Below, in pieces: positions 12,032-20,657 of a DNA stretch of 64,000 bases. The position numbers and the translations under genes were made by a program. The notes under the pieces were generated by a model. It worked only from the letters and a program-made list of their open reading frames with translations. It did not search any database and was not told where the DNA came from. The stretch covers positions 1,808,501-1,872,500 of the forward strand of contig NZ_CP040676.1 in the NCBI RefSeq assembly GCF_005960665.1, written 5' to 3'. The first letter of the stretch is position 1, and every line of letters begins with the position of its first letter. Source of the stretch: Exiguobacterium mexicanum (GTDB taxonomy: Bacteria; Bacillota; Bacilli; Exiguobacteriales; Exiguobacteriaceae).

Positions 12032-12613
12032 ATGTGGCACTTTCTCGAGCAACTGTTGCTCGGGTGTGGCGTTTTTAGCGTCCCGCTCGGCATCTTCATC
12101 CAACTCATCCCGAACGAGCTCGTGCTCGCCTACGGCGGCTACCTGACCGGATCTCTCGACACCTCGTTCCTGTTCGTCTTCCTGCTCGCCTGGGCGGCGT
12201 TCGTCATCAGTCAAATCGTCTTATATGGGATTGGCCGCTACGGAGGACGCCCTGTCGCCCTTCGCCTCTATCGGTCGTTCCGCATCAGCGAGGCGAAGCA
12301 ACGCCGGGCCGAGACTTGGTTCGAGACGTACGGCGCTTGGATCGTCTGTCTGAGCGTCATTTGGCGCCAACTGTTCGCCGTCAGCGCCGGGGTCATGCGG
12401 TTATCGTTCCGGAAGTTTTTGACGGTGACCGTCCTCATCTTCGCCGTTTGGTCGTTCATCTTCGTCAAACTCGGGATGATGCTCGGCGACAATTGGCGTC
12501 ACATCGGTGAAGTCACACACGGGTTCTTGCCGTACGTCGGCATCGGCATCGGGCTGTTCTTTCTCATCCGCTATATCCGTGCGAATCCGCGCCTATTCAA
12601 AAAGTCAGCCTGA
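12032..12613 (+). CDS. DedA family membrane protein
   Basis: Integral membrane protein of the DedA/VTT superfamily, 193 residues. Members are implicated in undecaprenyl-phosphate or phospholipid recycling and membrane homeostasis; the substrate of this one cannot be read. Visible features are the re-entrant acidic motif around LIPNELVLAYGGYL, hydrophobic helices, and the second-half segment RQLFAVSAGVMRLSFRKFL with the conserved arginine and glycine. The ATG at 12032 follows GGAAAGGGGG; a longer reading from 11942 would begin inside the preceding terminator. Confidence 0.87.
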   Translation: MWHFLEQLLLGCGVFSVPLGIFIQLIPNELVLAYGGYLTGSLDTSFLFVFLLAWAAFVISQIVLYGIGRYGGRPVALRLYRSFRISEAKQRRAETWFETYGAWIVCLSVIWRQLFAVSAGVMRLSFRKFLTVTVLIFAVWSFIFVKLGMMLGDNWRHIGEVTHGFLPYVGIGIGLFFLIRYIRANPRLFKKSA

Positions 12614-12640
12614 GCAGATGCGCTCGAGCTGACTTTTTTT
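12601..12640 (+). terminator. Terminator of the DedA gene
   Basis: AGTCAGC...GCTGACT with an inner GAGC/GCTC pair, followed by seven T residues. Confidence 0.85.
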
Positions 12641-12739
12641 GATATAGAGGGAAAACGGATCGTGATGACGAATATAGAGTTATGAGGAAAGCGTTTTTTT
12701 CTCGGAATAGAGACAGCCACCTTCAAAGGAGGAATTACC

Positions 12740-13516
12740 ATGTTCCATCGTCGAAAAACGTACACCATCCGTCCTGAACGCTTAGACGAATTCACCGAAT
12801 TTTTCCATACATACCTGTATCCGATTCAGGTATCGCACGGCGCACGGCTCGTCGGTCGTTGGGTGACCGAAGACAAGAGCGAGGTCATGGCCCTGTGGGA
12901 ATACCGCGACCGCGAGCACTACGAGCAAGTCGAACGCGATTACCGTTCGAGCGGCTTGCGCCGCGAGGCGATGAAGAAGCGGGCCCGTCTCGGCAAAGAT
13001 TTATATATCAAATCGAGTGAGGAGTTCATGATGCCGACCGGTCACTATACGCCACCGCGCACGATCGTCTCCGTGACCGCCTATGTCACGAACGAGGCCG
13101 GTGAAGTGTTGCTCGTTCAAAACACGCACCGGAGCGACACGTATGAGATGCCGGGCGGACAAGTCGAGGAGCATGAATCGATTGTCGACGCCGTGCATCG
13201 TGAAGTGAAAGAAGAGACCGGTGTCGATATTGAAGTCGAAGGCATCACCGGTATTTATCAAAACGTCTCCTCGCGCGTGCTCTGCGTCACGTTCCGTGCC
13301 CGCTACGTCTCCGGCGACCTGCAACCGCAGGAAGGCGAGACGCAAGAAGTCGGCTTCTTCAAGGTCGATGCGTCGAACGTCGGCGACTACATCAAACGTG
13401 AGCACTTCCAAATGCGTCTCGTTGATGCGATCGACCCGACGTATATGCCGCACGCCATCTATAAAGTTCGACCATACGAGCTGCTCGAACGCGTCGAGCG
13501 CCATCATACCGTCTAA
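12740..13516 (+). CDS. NIPSNAP-like domain fused to a Nudix hydrolase
   Basis: A 258-residue two-domain protein. Residues 1 to about 95 resemble a NIPSNAP/ferredoxin-like domain (RKTYTIRP, GRWVTEDKSEVMALWEYRD). The second half is a Nudix domain with a complete Nudix box at about 140-162 (GQVEEHE, then REVKEETGVD), so hydrolysis of a nucleoside-diphosphate derivative is expected. The substrate is unknown. AAAGGAGGAATTACC precedes the ATG. It is flanked by terminators and appears monocistronic; I see no convincing promoter in the 125-bp gap upstream. Confidence 0.85.
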   Translation: MFHRRKTYTIRPERLDEFTEFFHTYLYPIQVSHGARLVGRWVTEDKSEVMALWEYRDREHYEQVERDYRSSGLRREAMKKRARLGKDLYIKSSEEFMMPTGHYTPPRTIVSVTAYVTNEAGEVLLVQNTHRSDTYEMPGGQVEEHESIVDAVHREVKEETGVDIEVEGITGIYQNVSSRVLCVTFRARYVSGDLQPQEGETQEVGFFKVDASNVGDYIKREHFQMRLVDAIDPTYMPHAIYKVRPYELLERVERHHTV

Positions 13517-13520
13517 ACAA

Positions 13521-13552
13521 AAGGAGGGACCGCCAGTTGGCGGCCCCTCCTT
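13521..13552. terminator. Bidirectional terminator between converging genes
   Basis: Long GC-rich inverted repeat AAGGAGGG-CCGCC/GGCGG-CCTCCTT between the stops of the Nudix gene and the CNNM gene. Confidence 0.85.
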
Positions 13553-13560
13553 CAGTTCGT

Positions 13561-14847
13561 TTACGCTTGTTCGACCGGTTCGGATTGACCCGTCTCGACG
13601 AGCAATTTGCGAATCCGACGCTTTTCGACGTGGAGAACGGTGAACGTCATGTCATCGTACGTGACACGCGCACCTTTCTCTGGAATGTCTCCTAATAGTT
13701 CGACGATCCAACCACCCATCGTGTTGGCATCTACTTCAGGTTCTTTAATTCCCATCTCATCAGCGAACTCATCGACATCCATGTCGGCCATACACTCGTA
13801 GACGCCGTCACGGAGTCGTCTCAAATAAACGATCGATTCGTCGTGCTCGTCCCAAATGTCTCCGACGAGCTCCTCGAGCATATCTTCGAGTGTGATCAGA
13901 CCGGCCGTCCCGCCGAATTCGTCGAGGACGACGGCCATGTGCGATTGTTTTTGCTGGAGTACAGGAAGCAGCTCAATCAATTTTGTCTGCGGCGATACGT
14001 ACGTGAGCGGACGAATGAGCGAACGGACGTCCGTCACTTCATCACGCATCATCGAACGAAGGAAATCACGCTCTGACAACACCCCGATGACGTTGTCAAT
14101 CGAGTCTTTATACACCGGCAGACGAGAATGTCCACCGCTAAAGATCGTGTCTTTGATCTCTTCAAGCGTATCGTCAATGTCGACGGCGAGGATATCGATC
14201 CGCGGCGTCAACACATCGTCGACGGTAATGTCGTTGAAGGCGAAGGCGCTATGCACGAGTTCCGCTTCGGTCTCGCCGAGCACCCCTTCTTCTTCTCCCA
14301 TATCGACGAGCACTTTCAACTCTTCTTCCGTCACCGACGGCTCTTTGTCGTTCATCCCAATCATGCGGAGCACCAACTTCTTCAACCCGGTAAAGATCAT
14401 CGTCACCGGTTTCAAGACTTTGACGAGGAACAACAAAATGCCGCTGATGAGAAGCGAATACTTCTCCGCGAACTCTTTCGCGAGCGACTTCGGTAAAATC
14501 TCACCGAAAATCAAGATGACAATCGTCGTCGCGAACGTCGAGATGACGAGTCCGGCCCCACCCGAATAAATACTCGTGGCGATGGCCGTCGATACCGTCG
14601 CGGCACCGATGTTGACGATGTTGTTCCCGACAAGGATCGTCGAGAGCGTGTCATCGAAGCGGTCGACGAGGTGGAGGACGCGCTTGGCGCCCTTGTCCCC
14701 GTCTTCACTCATACGAATCATCCGGACGCGGTTCACACTCGAGAGCGCGGTCTCGGCAGAAGAGAAAAAGGCTGACAACATAACTAAAACTGCATAAAGA
14801 ATTAAACTAGACGAGGGCACAGGGTCCACGTTTACTTCACACTCCAT
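13561..14847 (-). CDS. CNNM/CorC-type transporter with CBS domains (hemolysin family)
   Basis: Membrane protein of 428 residues from the HlyC/CorC (CNNM) family, whose members are linked to magnesium or divalent-cation export. Order: CNNM/DUF21 membrane domain (AVLVMLSAFFSSAETALSS, GEILPKSLA), a CBS pair with the family segments DVLTPRIDILAVD and SHMAVVLDEFGGTAGLITLED, and the C-terminal CorC/HlyC domain. The ATG at 14847 has a poor ribosome binding site; a GTG at 14829 preceded by GGAG is an alternative. It lies 15 bp after obg. Confidence 0.9.
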   Translation of the reverse strand: MECEVNVDPVPSSSLILYAVLVMLSAFFSSAETALSSVNRVRMIRMSEDGDKGAKRVLHLVDRFDDTLSTILVGNNIVNIGAATVSTAIATSIYSGGAGLVISTFATTIVILIFGEILPKSLAKEFAEKYSLLISGILLFLVKVLKPVTMIFTGLKKLVLRMIGMNDKEPSVTEEELKVLVDMGEEEGVLGETEAELVHSAFAFNDITVDDVLTPRIDILAVDIDDTLEEIKDTIFSGGHSRLPVYKDSIDNVIGVLSERDFLRSMMRDEVTDVRSLIRPLTYVSPQTKLIELLPVLQQKQSHMAVVLDEFGGTAGLITLEDMLEELVGDIWDEHDESIVYLRRLRDGVYECMADMDVDEFADEMGIKEPEVDANTMGGWIVELLGDIPEKGARVTYDDMTFTVLHVEKRRIRKLLVETGQSEPVEQA

Positions 14848-14862
14848 TTCATTAATAAAAGA

Positions 14863-16152
14863 TTATTCGACAAATTCGAATTCAAAATCCAAGATAGCGA
14901 CGACGCTGCCGTCTTCTGCACCCAACTTGCGAAGGTCGTCATCGACGCCCATTTGACGCATTTGACGCGCGAAGCGTTTGATCGACTCGTCGTGATCGAA
15001 GTTCGTCATCTTGAAGAGCTTCTCGATGCGCGGCCCCGTGATCACGAAGCGTTCGTATTCATCGACATGAATCTGATACCCTTTCTCTTCCTTCTCGTAA
15101 CGATAAACGACACGTGGTGTGGCCGTCTTCTCTTCGAGCTCTTCGAGTGGGAACTCAGGTGTCGAGTCCACGAGATTAGCTACTTCGATGAGCAGGTTGC
15201 GGAGTCCTTCTTTGGCGAGTGCCGAGATCGGGAAGACTTTGACGTCGTCTCCGATTTTCTTTTGGAACTCTTCCAATAATTCCGGCGCATCCGGCATGTC
15301 CATCTTGTTGGCGACAACAATTTGCGGACGCTCGAGGAGGCGTAAGTTATACGACTCGAGTTCGCGGTTGATCGTCGTGTAGTCTTCGAACGGGTCGCGC
15401 CCTTCCATGCCACTCATATCGATCATGTGGACGATGACTTTCGTCCGCTCGATGTGACGCAAGAATTGGTGACCGAGGCCGACGCCTTGGCTCGCCCCTT
15501 CGATGAGTCCTGGAAGATCGGCCATGACGAAGTCACGGTCGTCTGCCGTCTTGACGACACCGAGGTTCGGTGTGATCGTCGTGAAGTGATACGCGCCGAT
15601 TTTCGGGCGTGCCGACGAGACGACTGACAAGAGCGTCGATTTCCCGACTGACGGGAATCCGACAAGACCGACGTCGGCGAGCAATTTCAACTCAAGACGC
15701 AATTCGCGCTCTTGACCTGGCTCCCCGTTCTCGGCGATCTCTGGTGCCGGGTTGGCTGGCGTCGCAAAACGACAGTTCCCGCGGCCACCGCGGCCACCTT
15801 TGGCGATTGTGGCCCGTTGGCCGTGCTCGGTAAGGTCGGCGATGACCGTATCGGTCGATGCATCAAATACGATCGTACCTGGTGGGACTTTGACGACGAG
15901 CGGCTTCGCTTTTCGTCCGTGCATGCCTTTCGACATCCCTTTTTCACCGTCATGGGCGATGAACTTTTTCGAGAAGCGGAAATCTACGAGCGTGCGCAAT
16001 CCTTCTTCTACTTCGAATACGACGTCACCACCGTGACCGCCGTCTCCTCCTGCTGGTCCACCGTCTGGAACATACTTCTCGCGGCGGAACGCGACCATCC
16101 CTTTACCGCCGTCTCCAGCTTTTACAAAAATATTAACCTGATCGACAAACAT
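14863..16152 (-). CDS. obg: GTPase Obg
   Basis: Essential GTPase that binds the large ribosomal subunit and links ribosome assembly to stress signalling. The 429-residue protein has the glycine-rich Obg fold ([16 protein letters not shown]), the G domain (G1 [11 protein letters not shown]3 DLPGLIEG, G4 NKMD) and the C-terminal OCT domain. AAGGAGGGGAATTAA precedes its ATG, which follows the stop of the spo0B-like gene with no gap, as in the Bacillus spo0B-obg operon. Confidence 0.97.
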   Translation of the reverse strand: MFVDQVNIFVKAGDGGKGMVAFRREKYVPDGGPAGGDGGHGGDVVFEVEEGLRTLVDFRFSKKFIAHDGEKGMSKGMHGRKAKPLVVKVPPGTIVFDASTDTVIADLTEHGQRATIAKGGRGGRGNCRFATPANPAPEIAENGEPGQERELRLELKLLADVGLVGFPSVGKSTLLSVVSSARPKIGAYHFTTITPNLGVVKTADDRDFVMADLPGLIEGASQGVGLGHQFLRHIERTKVIVHMIDMSGMEGRDPFEDYTTINRELESYNLRLLERPQIVVANKMDMPDAPELLEEFQKKIGDDVKVFPISALAKEGLRNLLIEVANLVDSTPEFPLEELEEKTATPRVVYRYEKEEKGYQIHVDEYERFVITGPRIEKLFKMTNFDHDESIKRFARQMRQMGVDDDLRKLGAEDGSVVAILDFEFEFVE

Positions 16153-16593
16153 TTAATTCCCCTCCTTTATAACGAACGTAGAACATTCTACTGTCTGCTC
16201 GTACACTTCGTCTGACGTGAACACGTCGTCCGGCACATGACCGAAGACGCGGACCATCAGTCCGTCCGTGAACGTCACATGAATCGGTCCATCCGTTCCT
16301 GACAGAAGACGGACAAGTTTGTCCGCCACACGCGCGTCGTCGAGCGACACACGGTCGGCCGATACCTTGTAGGTCAACCGTCCTTCCCAATTCGCTTGTA
16401 TGATGACGAGACTCGTCATCGGCAAATCCAAACGAATGAGCGCACTCTCCTCGTCGGCGTGCTGACGATATCGCTCGTACAGCTCCTCGAGTTTTTCAGG
16501 CTCGAGCGCCGCATACAAGGAGATCATCTGAAGCCGATTCATCCATTCGTGACGGACGGTCGATAATAGTTTCAGTGCTGCCTGTGAGTTCAT
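16153..16593 (-). CDS. Spo0B-like histidine phosphotransfer protein
   Basis: A 146-residue protein with the Spo0B alpha-helical hairpin. In Bacillus, Spo0B relays phosphate from Spo0F to Spo0A through a histidine in RHDWMNKLQ; here the equivalent is RHEWMNRLQ with His15. The C-terminal ATPase-like region is short and divergent. Its position directly before obg supports the assignment. If the host is a non-sporulating Exiguobacterium, its partner is not the classical sporulation relay, so the role is open. AGGAGAGG precedes the ATG. Confidence 0.82.
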   Translation of the reverse strand: MNSQAALKLLSTVRHEWMNRLQMISLYAALEPEKLEELYERYRQHADEESALIRLDLPMTSLVIIQANWEGRLTYKVSADRVSLDDARVADKLVRLLSGTDGPIHVTFTDGLMVRVFGHVPDDVFTSDEVYEQTVECSTFVIKEGN

Positions 16594-16618
16594 GCAATCC
16601 TCTCCTAGTAAAACTAGT

Positions 16619-16654
16619 AAAAAAGACTCTAACCAAATAAGTGGCTAGAGTCTT
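16619..16654 (-). terminator. Terminator of rplU-prp-rpmA
   Basis: AAGACTCTA-CCA/TGG-TAGAGTCTT hairpin followed on the minus strand by six T residues, just after rpmA. Confidence 0.88.
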
Positions 16655-16668
16655 CTGCGTGGTTCTAC

Positions 16669-16950
16669 TTACGCAACTGGGTAAACGCTCACTTGTTTCT
16701 TGTCGCGACCAAGACGCTCGAAGCGTACTACGCCGTCAACTTTAGCAAACAATGTGTCGTCGCCACCACGGCCTACGTTTTCACCTGGGTGAATTTTCGT
16801 ACCGCGTTGACGGTAGAGAATCGATCCAGCTGAAACCGTTTGTCCGTCAGCGCGTTTAGCGCCGAGGCGTTTCGAAATCGAGTCACGACCGTTTTTAGTC
16901 GATCCTACTCCCTTTTTCGATGCGAAGAACTGAAGGTTCAATTGTAACAT
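16669..16950 (-). CDS. rpmA: Ribosomal protein bL27 (precursor)
   Basis: Large-subunit protein whose N-terminal tail reaches the peptidyl-transferase centre. The 93-residue precursor starts with the Firmicute extension LQLNLQFFA followed by [14 protein letters not shown]; cleavage after Ala10 by Prp exposes the functional N-terminus. The ATG at 16950 follows AGGAGGTGGACCTC; a GTG upstream lies within that ribosome binding site and is rejected. It is the third gene of the rplU operon, 12 bp after prp. Confidence 0.98.
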   Translation of the reverse strand: MLQLNLQFFASKKGVGSTKNGRDSISKRLGAKRADGQTVSAGSILYRQRGTKIHPGENVGRGGDDTLFAKVDGVVRFERLGRDKKQVSVYPVA

Positions 16951-16962
16951 GAGGTCCACCTC

Positions 16963-17298
16963 CTATTGTTCAATTTGGATATAATCACCGTAACTCTGGG
17001 CGATCGTGTCTAGTTGCACGAGCATCCCTTCTAATAACAATTGGGTGCGAGTCATATCCTCCGGTGATAGGTCAGGATACGTCTCGACATAAAAGTAGCC
17101 ACCCTCTGTTTTGTCTGCCATTTCTACAAGAAGCGACTGACCGGCGAGTACCTCGACAGCGTTGTATGCCCCAAAGATGATGGCAGAAACGCCGGCACAT
17201 ACCAAGTCAGAACCGGGTTCGGCAAAGTTGGCGTGACCTGTCACTTCGACGGAACGAATCGACTTCGTCTCGTCTCGTCTGACCGTTACTCGAATCAT
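16963..17298 (-). CDS. prp: Ribosomal-processing cysteine protease Prp
   Basis: Protease that removes the N-terminal extension of bL27. The 111-residue protein keeps the catalytic pair His22 and Cys34 in GHANFAEPGSDLVCAGVSAI. It lies between rplU and rpmA, the universal arrangement in Firmicutes that have the L27 extension, and its substrate is encoded immediately downstream. The ATG is 1 bp after the rplU stop codon with only a weak ribosome binding site, suggesting translational coupling. Confidence 0.95.
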   Translation of the reverse strand: MIRVTVRRDETKSIRSVEVTGHANFAEPGSDLVCAGVSAIIFGAYNAVEVLAGQSLLVEMADKTEGGYFYVETYPDLSPEDMTRTQLLLEGMLVQLDTIAQSYGDYIQIEQ

Positions 17299-17301
17299 AG
17301 C

Positions 17302-17610
17302 TTACGCTTCGATTTTCTCGATGCGAACTTTCGTGTAAGGCTGACGGTGACCTTGCTTACGACGGTAGTTTTTCTTAGCTTTCATTTTGAAGACAGTGAT
17401 CTTCTTAGCGCGGCCGTGTTTTACCACAGTACCGACAACTTTAGCGCCCTCTACGAGTGGAGCTCCGACTTTAACATCGTCACCACCAACGAAAAGAACT
17501 TCACCGAATTCTACAGTACCCTCGACATCAGCATCGAGTTTTTCGATGTAGATCTCTTGACCTGCTTCAACTTTGATTTGCTTACCACCAGTTTTGATGA
17601 TTGCGTACAT
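17302..17610 (-). CDS. rplU: Ribosomal protein bL21
   Basis: Large-subunit protein binding 23S rRNA, 102 residues from ATG at 17610 ([18 protein letters not shown]). AAGGAGGTGCACGTAT precedes the start. The conserved C-terminal [13 protein letters not shown] segment is present. First gene of rplU-prp-rpmA, preceded by its own promoter and an untranslated leader of about 110 nt. Confidence 0.98.
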   Translation of the reverse strand: MYAIIKTGGKQIKVEAGQEIYIEKLDADVEGTVEFGEVLFVGGDDVKVGAPLVEGAKVVGTVVKHGRAKKITVFKMKAKKNYRRKQGHRQPYTKVRIEKIEA

Positions 17611-17720
17611 ATACGTGCACCTCCTTATTAAACTCAGACTCGCCATCCAGGGCAGGGCGAAACCGTTTCAACCCGTTCTGTGCGGTTGTAGCCATTTGGG
17701 TGCTTCCAAACGAACTAACG
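17611..17720 (-). ncRNA. rplU 5' leader (possible L21 leader RNA)
   Basis: About 110 nt between the rplU promoter and its start, rich in complementary segments (GGCTACAACCGC and GGTTGAAACGGTTTC parts, then CCCTGCCCTGG). Bacillales carry a structured L21 leader at this position that is thought to give autoregulation. Assignment rests on position and self-complementarity, not on a model search. Confidence 0.45.
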
Positions 17721-17726
17721 TTATAG

Positions 17727-17756
17727 ATAATACCACTCTCGTTTCATCGTTGTCAA
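17727..17756 (-). promoter_or_regulatory. Promoter of rplU-prp-rpmA
   Basis: TTGACA (17756-17751), 18-bp spacer, TATTAT (17732-17727) on the minus strand. The -35 overlaps the stop codon of the RNase G gene. Confidence 0.7.
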
Positions 17757-19078
17757 TGACGAGATACGAAATTCTGACATTCCTCGAGCGTCCCGTAGAA
17801 CGCCACATCCGGTTCTCCCTCGACGAGGAGGACCGTGCAGGCAAACCCATCCCACGACGCGTCGTGCCACTTGCCCGGAAGCGTCAAGACGACCGCTTCG
17901 ACTTCCGGCGCGAGCTCCATCAAAGCACGTTCAATCCGAGAGAAGACGGCGAGCTTCGACGGCTTCCCGTCGTGCGTCATCCGGTCTTGAATCGAACGGC
18001 CCGTGCGTTCCCGGGACAGCTCGAACAAGCCCATACGCGTGAAACCGTACACTTCGACGCGGCGCGGATCACGGGCGCCGAGCTCTTTCATCTTTTTCAA
18101 GAGCCGGGCCTGCCCGTCTTTTGACCCGCGTAAGAAGTCGATGACGACCATGCCGCCGATATTGCGCAGCCGGAGCTGCTCCATGACCGCGTAGAGGGCG
18201 GCTTCGTTGATTGTGTCGGCTGCCCGCCCCTTGTCCTTGACGGCGACGTTCTTGCCGCTGTTGACGTCGATGACGGTCATCGTCTCAACTTGTTCGACCA
18301 AGACGTAAGAACCACCTTCAAGCCAGACGACGCGCTGTCCGAGCTTTTCAATCGCCCCGTCGAGCCGGGCCGCTTCTTTCATCCGACCTTTGCCGACATG
18401 GCGTTCGACGTTGACCTCGAGCCGTGATAACCGCTCTTGTGCTTCCTTGTCGTTCAACATGACCGACTCGACCGCATGGCGGCGCACGAACTGTTCACAC
18501 AGCAGCTCATCCTGCCCGCGTCGTGCCGTCACGACGTCCGCGGCGCGACGCCGAAGCAAGGCAAGTTCTTCTTGAAGGACGTCCGGGCTCGCTTGCCCTG
18601 ACTCCGTCCGAAACAAGACCCCTTCCGCTTCTTCGAGCTCGAACACTTTCGATAACCGGTCCTGGGTGACGAGGTCGAGCTTCCGGCTATACAGCTTACG
18701 CCGGCCGTATGGGAAGTAGACGATGTAGCGTCCGCCGAAGCGGATGTTTTCCGTCACTTTATGATGTTTGCCGTTGATGCCTTCTTTCGTCACTTGGACG
18801 AGGCGTTTGTCACCGACGACGGCCGCCTGGCCGATGCCTGGCACGTTCGGATACGCCTCGAGCGCTTTGAGCGTCTCGGCAATCGGCAGGAAGAACGTCG
18901 TCTCGCCGGTCGTCAAAAACGCGGCGCCGAGCGACGGGTGAATCCGTTCGATTGCGGCCTCGAGAATCGTCCCGACCGACAGTTGGTCGATGAAGCGTTC
19001 CTCGACCTCGAGGAGACGTTCCCCATCGACGAGCATGGCCCGTTCGATGGACGGGGTCCGTTCATAGATCAATCGCAC
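17753..19078 (-). CDS. rng: Ribonuclease G/E family endonuclease
   Basis: Endoribonuclease of the RNase E/G family, acting in RNA decay or rRNA maturation, about 441 residues. An S1-like N-domain (GTILEAAIERIHPSLGAAFL) is followed by the RNase-H-like/5'-sensor region and the catalytic aspartates in MTVIDVNSGK and GMVVIDFLRG. The usual zinc-link CPxC motif after ELSRERTGRS is missing; the region reads IQDRMTHDGKP. The GTG at 19078 is chosen because AAAGGAGAG lies 8 nt upstream. A GTG at 19099 lies within the minD terminator. Confidence 0.9.
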   Translation of the reverse strand: MRLIYERTPSIERAMLVDGERLLEVEERFIDQLSVGTILEAAIERIHPSLGAAFLTTGETTFFLPIAETLKALEAYPNVPGIGQAAVVGDKRLVQVTKEGINGKHHKVTENIRFGGRYIVYFPYGRRKLYSRKLDLVTQDRLSKVFELEEAEGVLFRTESGQASPDVLQEELALLRRRAADVVTARRGQDELLCEQFVRRHAVESVMLNDKEAQERLSRLEVNVERHVGKGRMKEAARLDGAIEKLGQRVVWLEGGSYVLVEQVETMTVIDVNSGKNVAVKDKGRAADTINEAALYAVMEQLRLRNIGGMVVIDFLRGSKDGQARLLKKMKELGARDPRRVEVYGFTRMGLFELSRERTGRSIQDRMTHDGKPSKLAVFSRIERALMELAPEVEAVVLTLPGKWHDASWDGFACTVLLVEGEPDVAFYGTLEECQNFVSRH

Positions 19079-19097
19079 ACGTATCTCTCCTTTCGAC

Positions 19098-19122
19098 ACA
19101 AAAAGGCAACTTTCGTTGCCTT
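19098..19122 (-). terminator. Terminator after minD
   Basis: AAGGCAAC/GTTGCCTT with a 4-nt loop and a T-run on the minus strand, overlapping the minD stop. Confidence 0.85.
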
Positions 19123-19978
19123 AGGCTTTTTTCATTCCAAACTTCATCATGAGCCGCGTCCAGAAGCCGACCGGTTTTTGTTCGGTTTGAATCGACATGA
19201 GCGGCACCGACTCGCCGAGAATGCGGCGCGTGATGTTGCGGTACGCTTGTCCGGCGTTATTGTCCGGGTTCATCGTGACCGGCACTCCGCGGTTCGCAGC
19301 GGCGATGACTTCTTCATCGTCGACGACGACGCCGAGCAAGTCGATCGACAAGATACGCATGATGTCATCGATGTCGAGCATGTCGCCTGATTCGACGAGG
19401 TGGTTCTTGACGCGGTTGACGATCAGTTTCGGTGCCGCGACATGTTCCGCTTGCTCGAGCATGCCGATGATGCGGTCCGCGTCTTGAACGGCAGCCTTCT
19501 CAGGCGTCGTCACGACGACAGCCTCGTCGGCGCCGGCGATGGCGTTCATGAAACCTTGCTCGATACCGGCCGGGCAGTCGATCAACACGAAGTCGTATTC
19601 GGTCTTCAACTGGTCGATGATCTCTTTCACTTGCTCCGGTTGGACCGACGTCTTGTCTTTCGACTGGGCCGCAGGCAAGAGATACATCTCTTCGAACCGC
19701 TTGTCACGGACGAGCGCCTGATGCAGCTTGCACTGCCCGTTGATGACGTCAACGAGGTTATAGATGCTCCGGTTGTCGAGTCCTAAGATGATATCCAAGT
19801 TCCGTAGACCGATATCCGTATCGACGAGACAGACCGAGTGGCCAGACAATGCGAGGCCCGTCCCGAGGTTCGCGGTCGTGGTCGTCTTCCCGACGCCACC
19901 TTTCCCCGACGTCACGACGATGGCCCGACCTTTCTTCACTTCTTTAGCTGTATGTACAGGCTCTACTACTTGCTCCAT
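19121..19978 (-). CDS. minD: Septum site-determining ATPase MinD
   Basis: ParA/MinD-type ATPase that recruits MinC to the membrane to block division at cell poles. The 285-residue product has the deviant Walker A SGKGGVGKTTTTANLG, DTDIGLRNLD, and a C-terminal amphipathic membrane-targeting helix (FWTRLMMKFGMKKA). It has a longer N-terminal tail than usual, about 20 residues before the Walker strand. ATG at 19978 follows AGAGGGTGAG and lies 5 bp after the minC stop. Confidence 0.95.
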   Translation of the reverse strand: MEQVVEPVHTAKEVKKGRAIVVTSGKGGVGKTTTTANLGTGLALSGHSVCLVDTDIGLRNLDIILGLDNRSIYNLVDVINGQCKLHQALVRDKRFEEMYLLPAAQSKDKTSVQPEQVKEIIDQLKTEYDFVLIDCPAGIEQGFMNAIAGADEAVVVTTPEKAAVQDADRIIGMLEQAEHVAAPKLIVNRVKNHLVESGDMLDIDDIMRILSIDLLGVVVDDEEVIAAANRGVPVTMNPDNNAGQAYRNITRRILGESVPLMSIQTEQKPVGFWTRLMMKFGMKKA

Positions 19979-19983
19979 CAAAC

Positions 19984-20655
19984 TCACCCTCTCTGTAATT
20001 CCATTGCATATGCGTCTTTCAGCCCAGTCATGACTTGACGAAGACGCGTCATTTCAATGCCCTGATTCGTCTGATACGCGCATCCCATCTCGATCTCCGG
20101 AAGCTCTTCGTCGTCGTCCGACGCGAGCACATGTTCACCGATCGCTAAAAACTTCGGATGGAGCAGACTGGCGGTGATGACCGCTTCCTCCCATCCTTCG
20201 ACACCGGCACGCACATTTCCTCGTATCGTCCCTAAACAATATATGCTGCCCGTTGCCCGAACCTCGGACCCCGGGTTGATGTCTCCGATAATGAGCACCG
20301 AGCCATCGAAATCGAGCATTTGCCCGCTTCGAATCGTCCCGCTATGGTAGTGGAACGTCTTTTTGCCGTAGGTCGCTTTCGCTTCTTCGGTCAACATGAC
20401 CTCGCTCGATAGCTCCTCGATATAAAAAACGCCATGACGAGCGACGACTTCACGAATTTGACGTGACAGCTCCTCGTCGATGTAACGAGTACCCGCGTGC
20501 AATTTGAGTGCAATCTTCCCAGAGGGCGGCTCCATTTCTTGTAACGTGGCCTCAAGCTCTCCGAGCACCTCATCGATGCCACTCCGTGGATTGAAGTGGA
20601 TTGCAATACCGTTGCGATGTCCTTTTATCGTAATATGTCGTTTACGCTCCATCAT
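19984..20655 (-). CDS. minC: Septum site-determining protein MinC
   Basis: Inhibitor of FtsZ polymerisation, targeted by MinD. 223 residues: a variable N-domain (IKGHRNGIAIHFNP) and the conserved beta-helical C-domain (HYHSGTIRSGQMLDFDGSVLIIGDINPGSEVRATG split over several strands, ending MGCAYQTNQGIEM). The ATG lies 2 bp after the mreD stop. Classical Bacillus order mreB-mreC-mreD-minC-minD. Confidence 0.94.
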   Translation of the reverse strand: MMERKRHITIKGHRNGIAIHFNPRSGIDEVLGELEATLQEMEPPSGKIALKLHAGTRYIDEELSRQIREVVARHGVFYIEELSSEVMLTEEAKATYGKKTFHYHSGTIRSGQMLDFDGSVLIIGDINPGSEVRATGSIYCLGTIRGNVRAGVEGWEEAVITASLLHPKFLAIGEHVLASDDDEELPEIEMGCAYQTNQGIEMTRLRQVMTGLKDAYAMELQRG

Positions 20656-20657
20656 GG

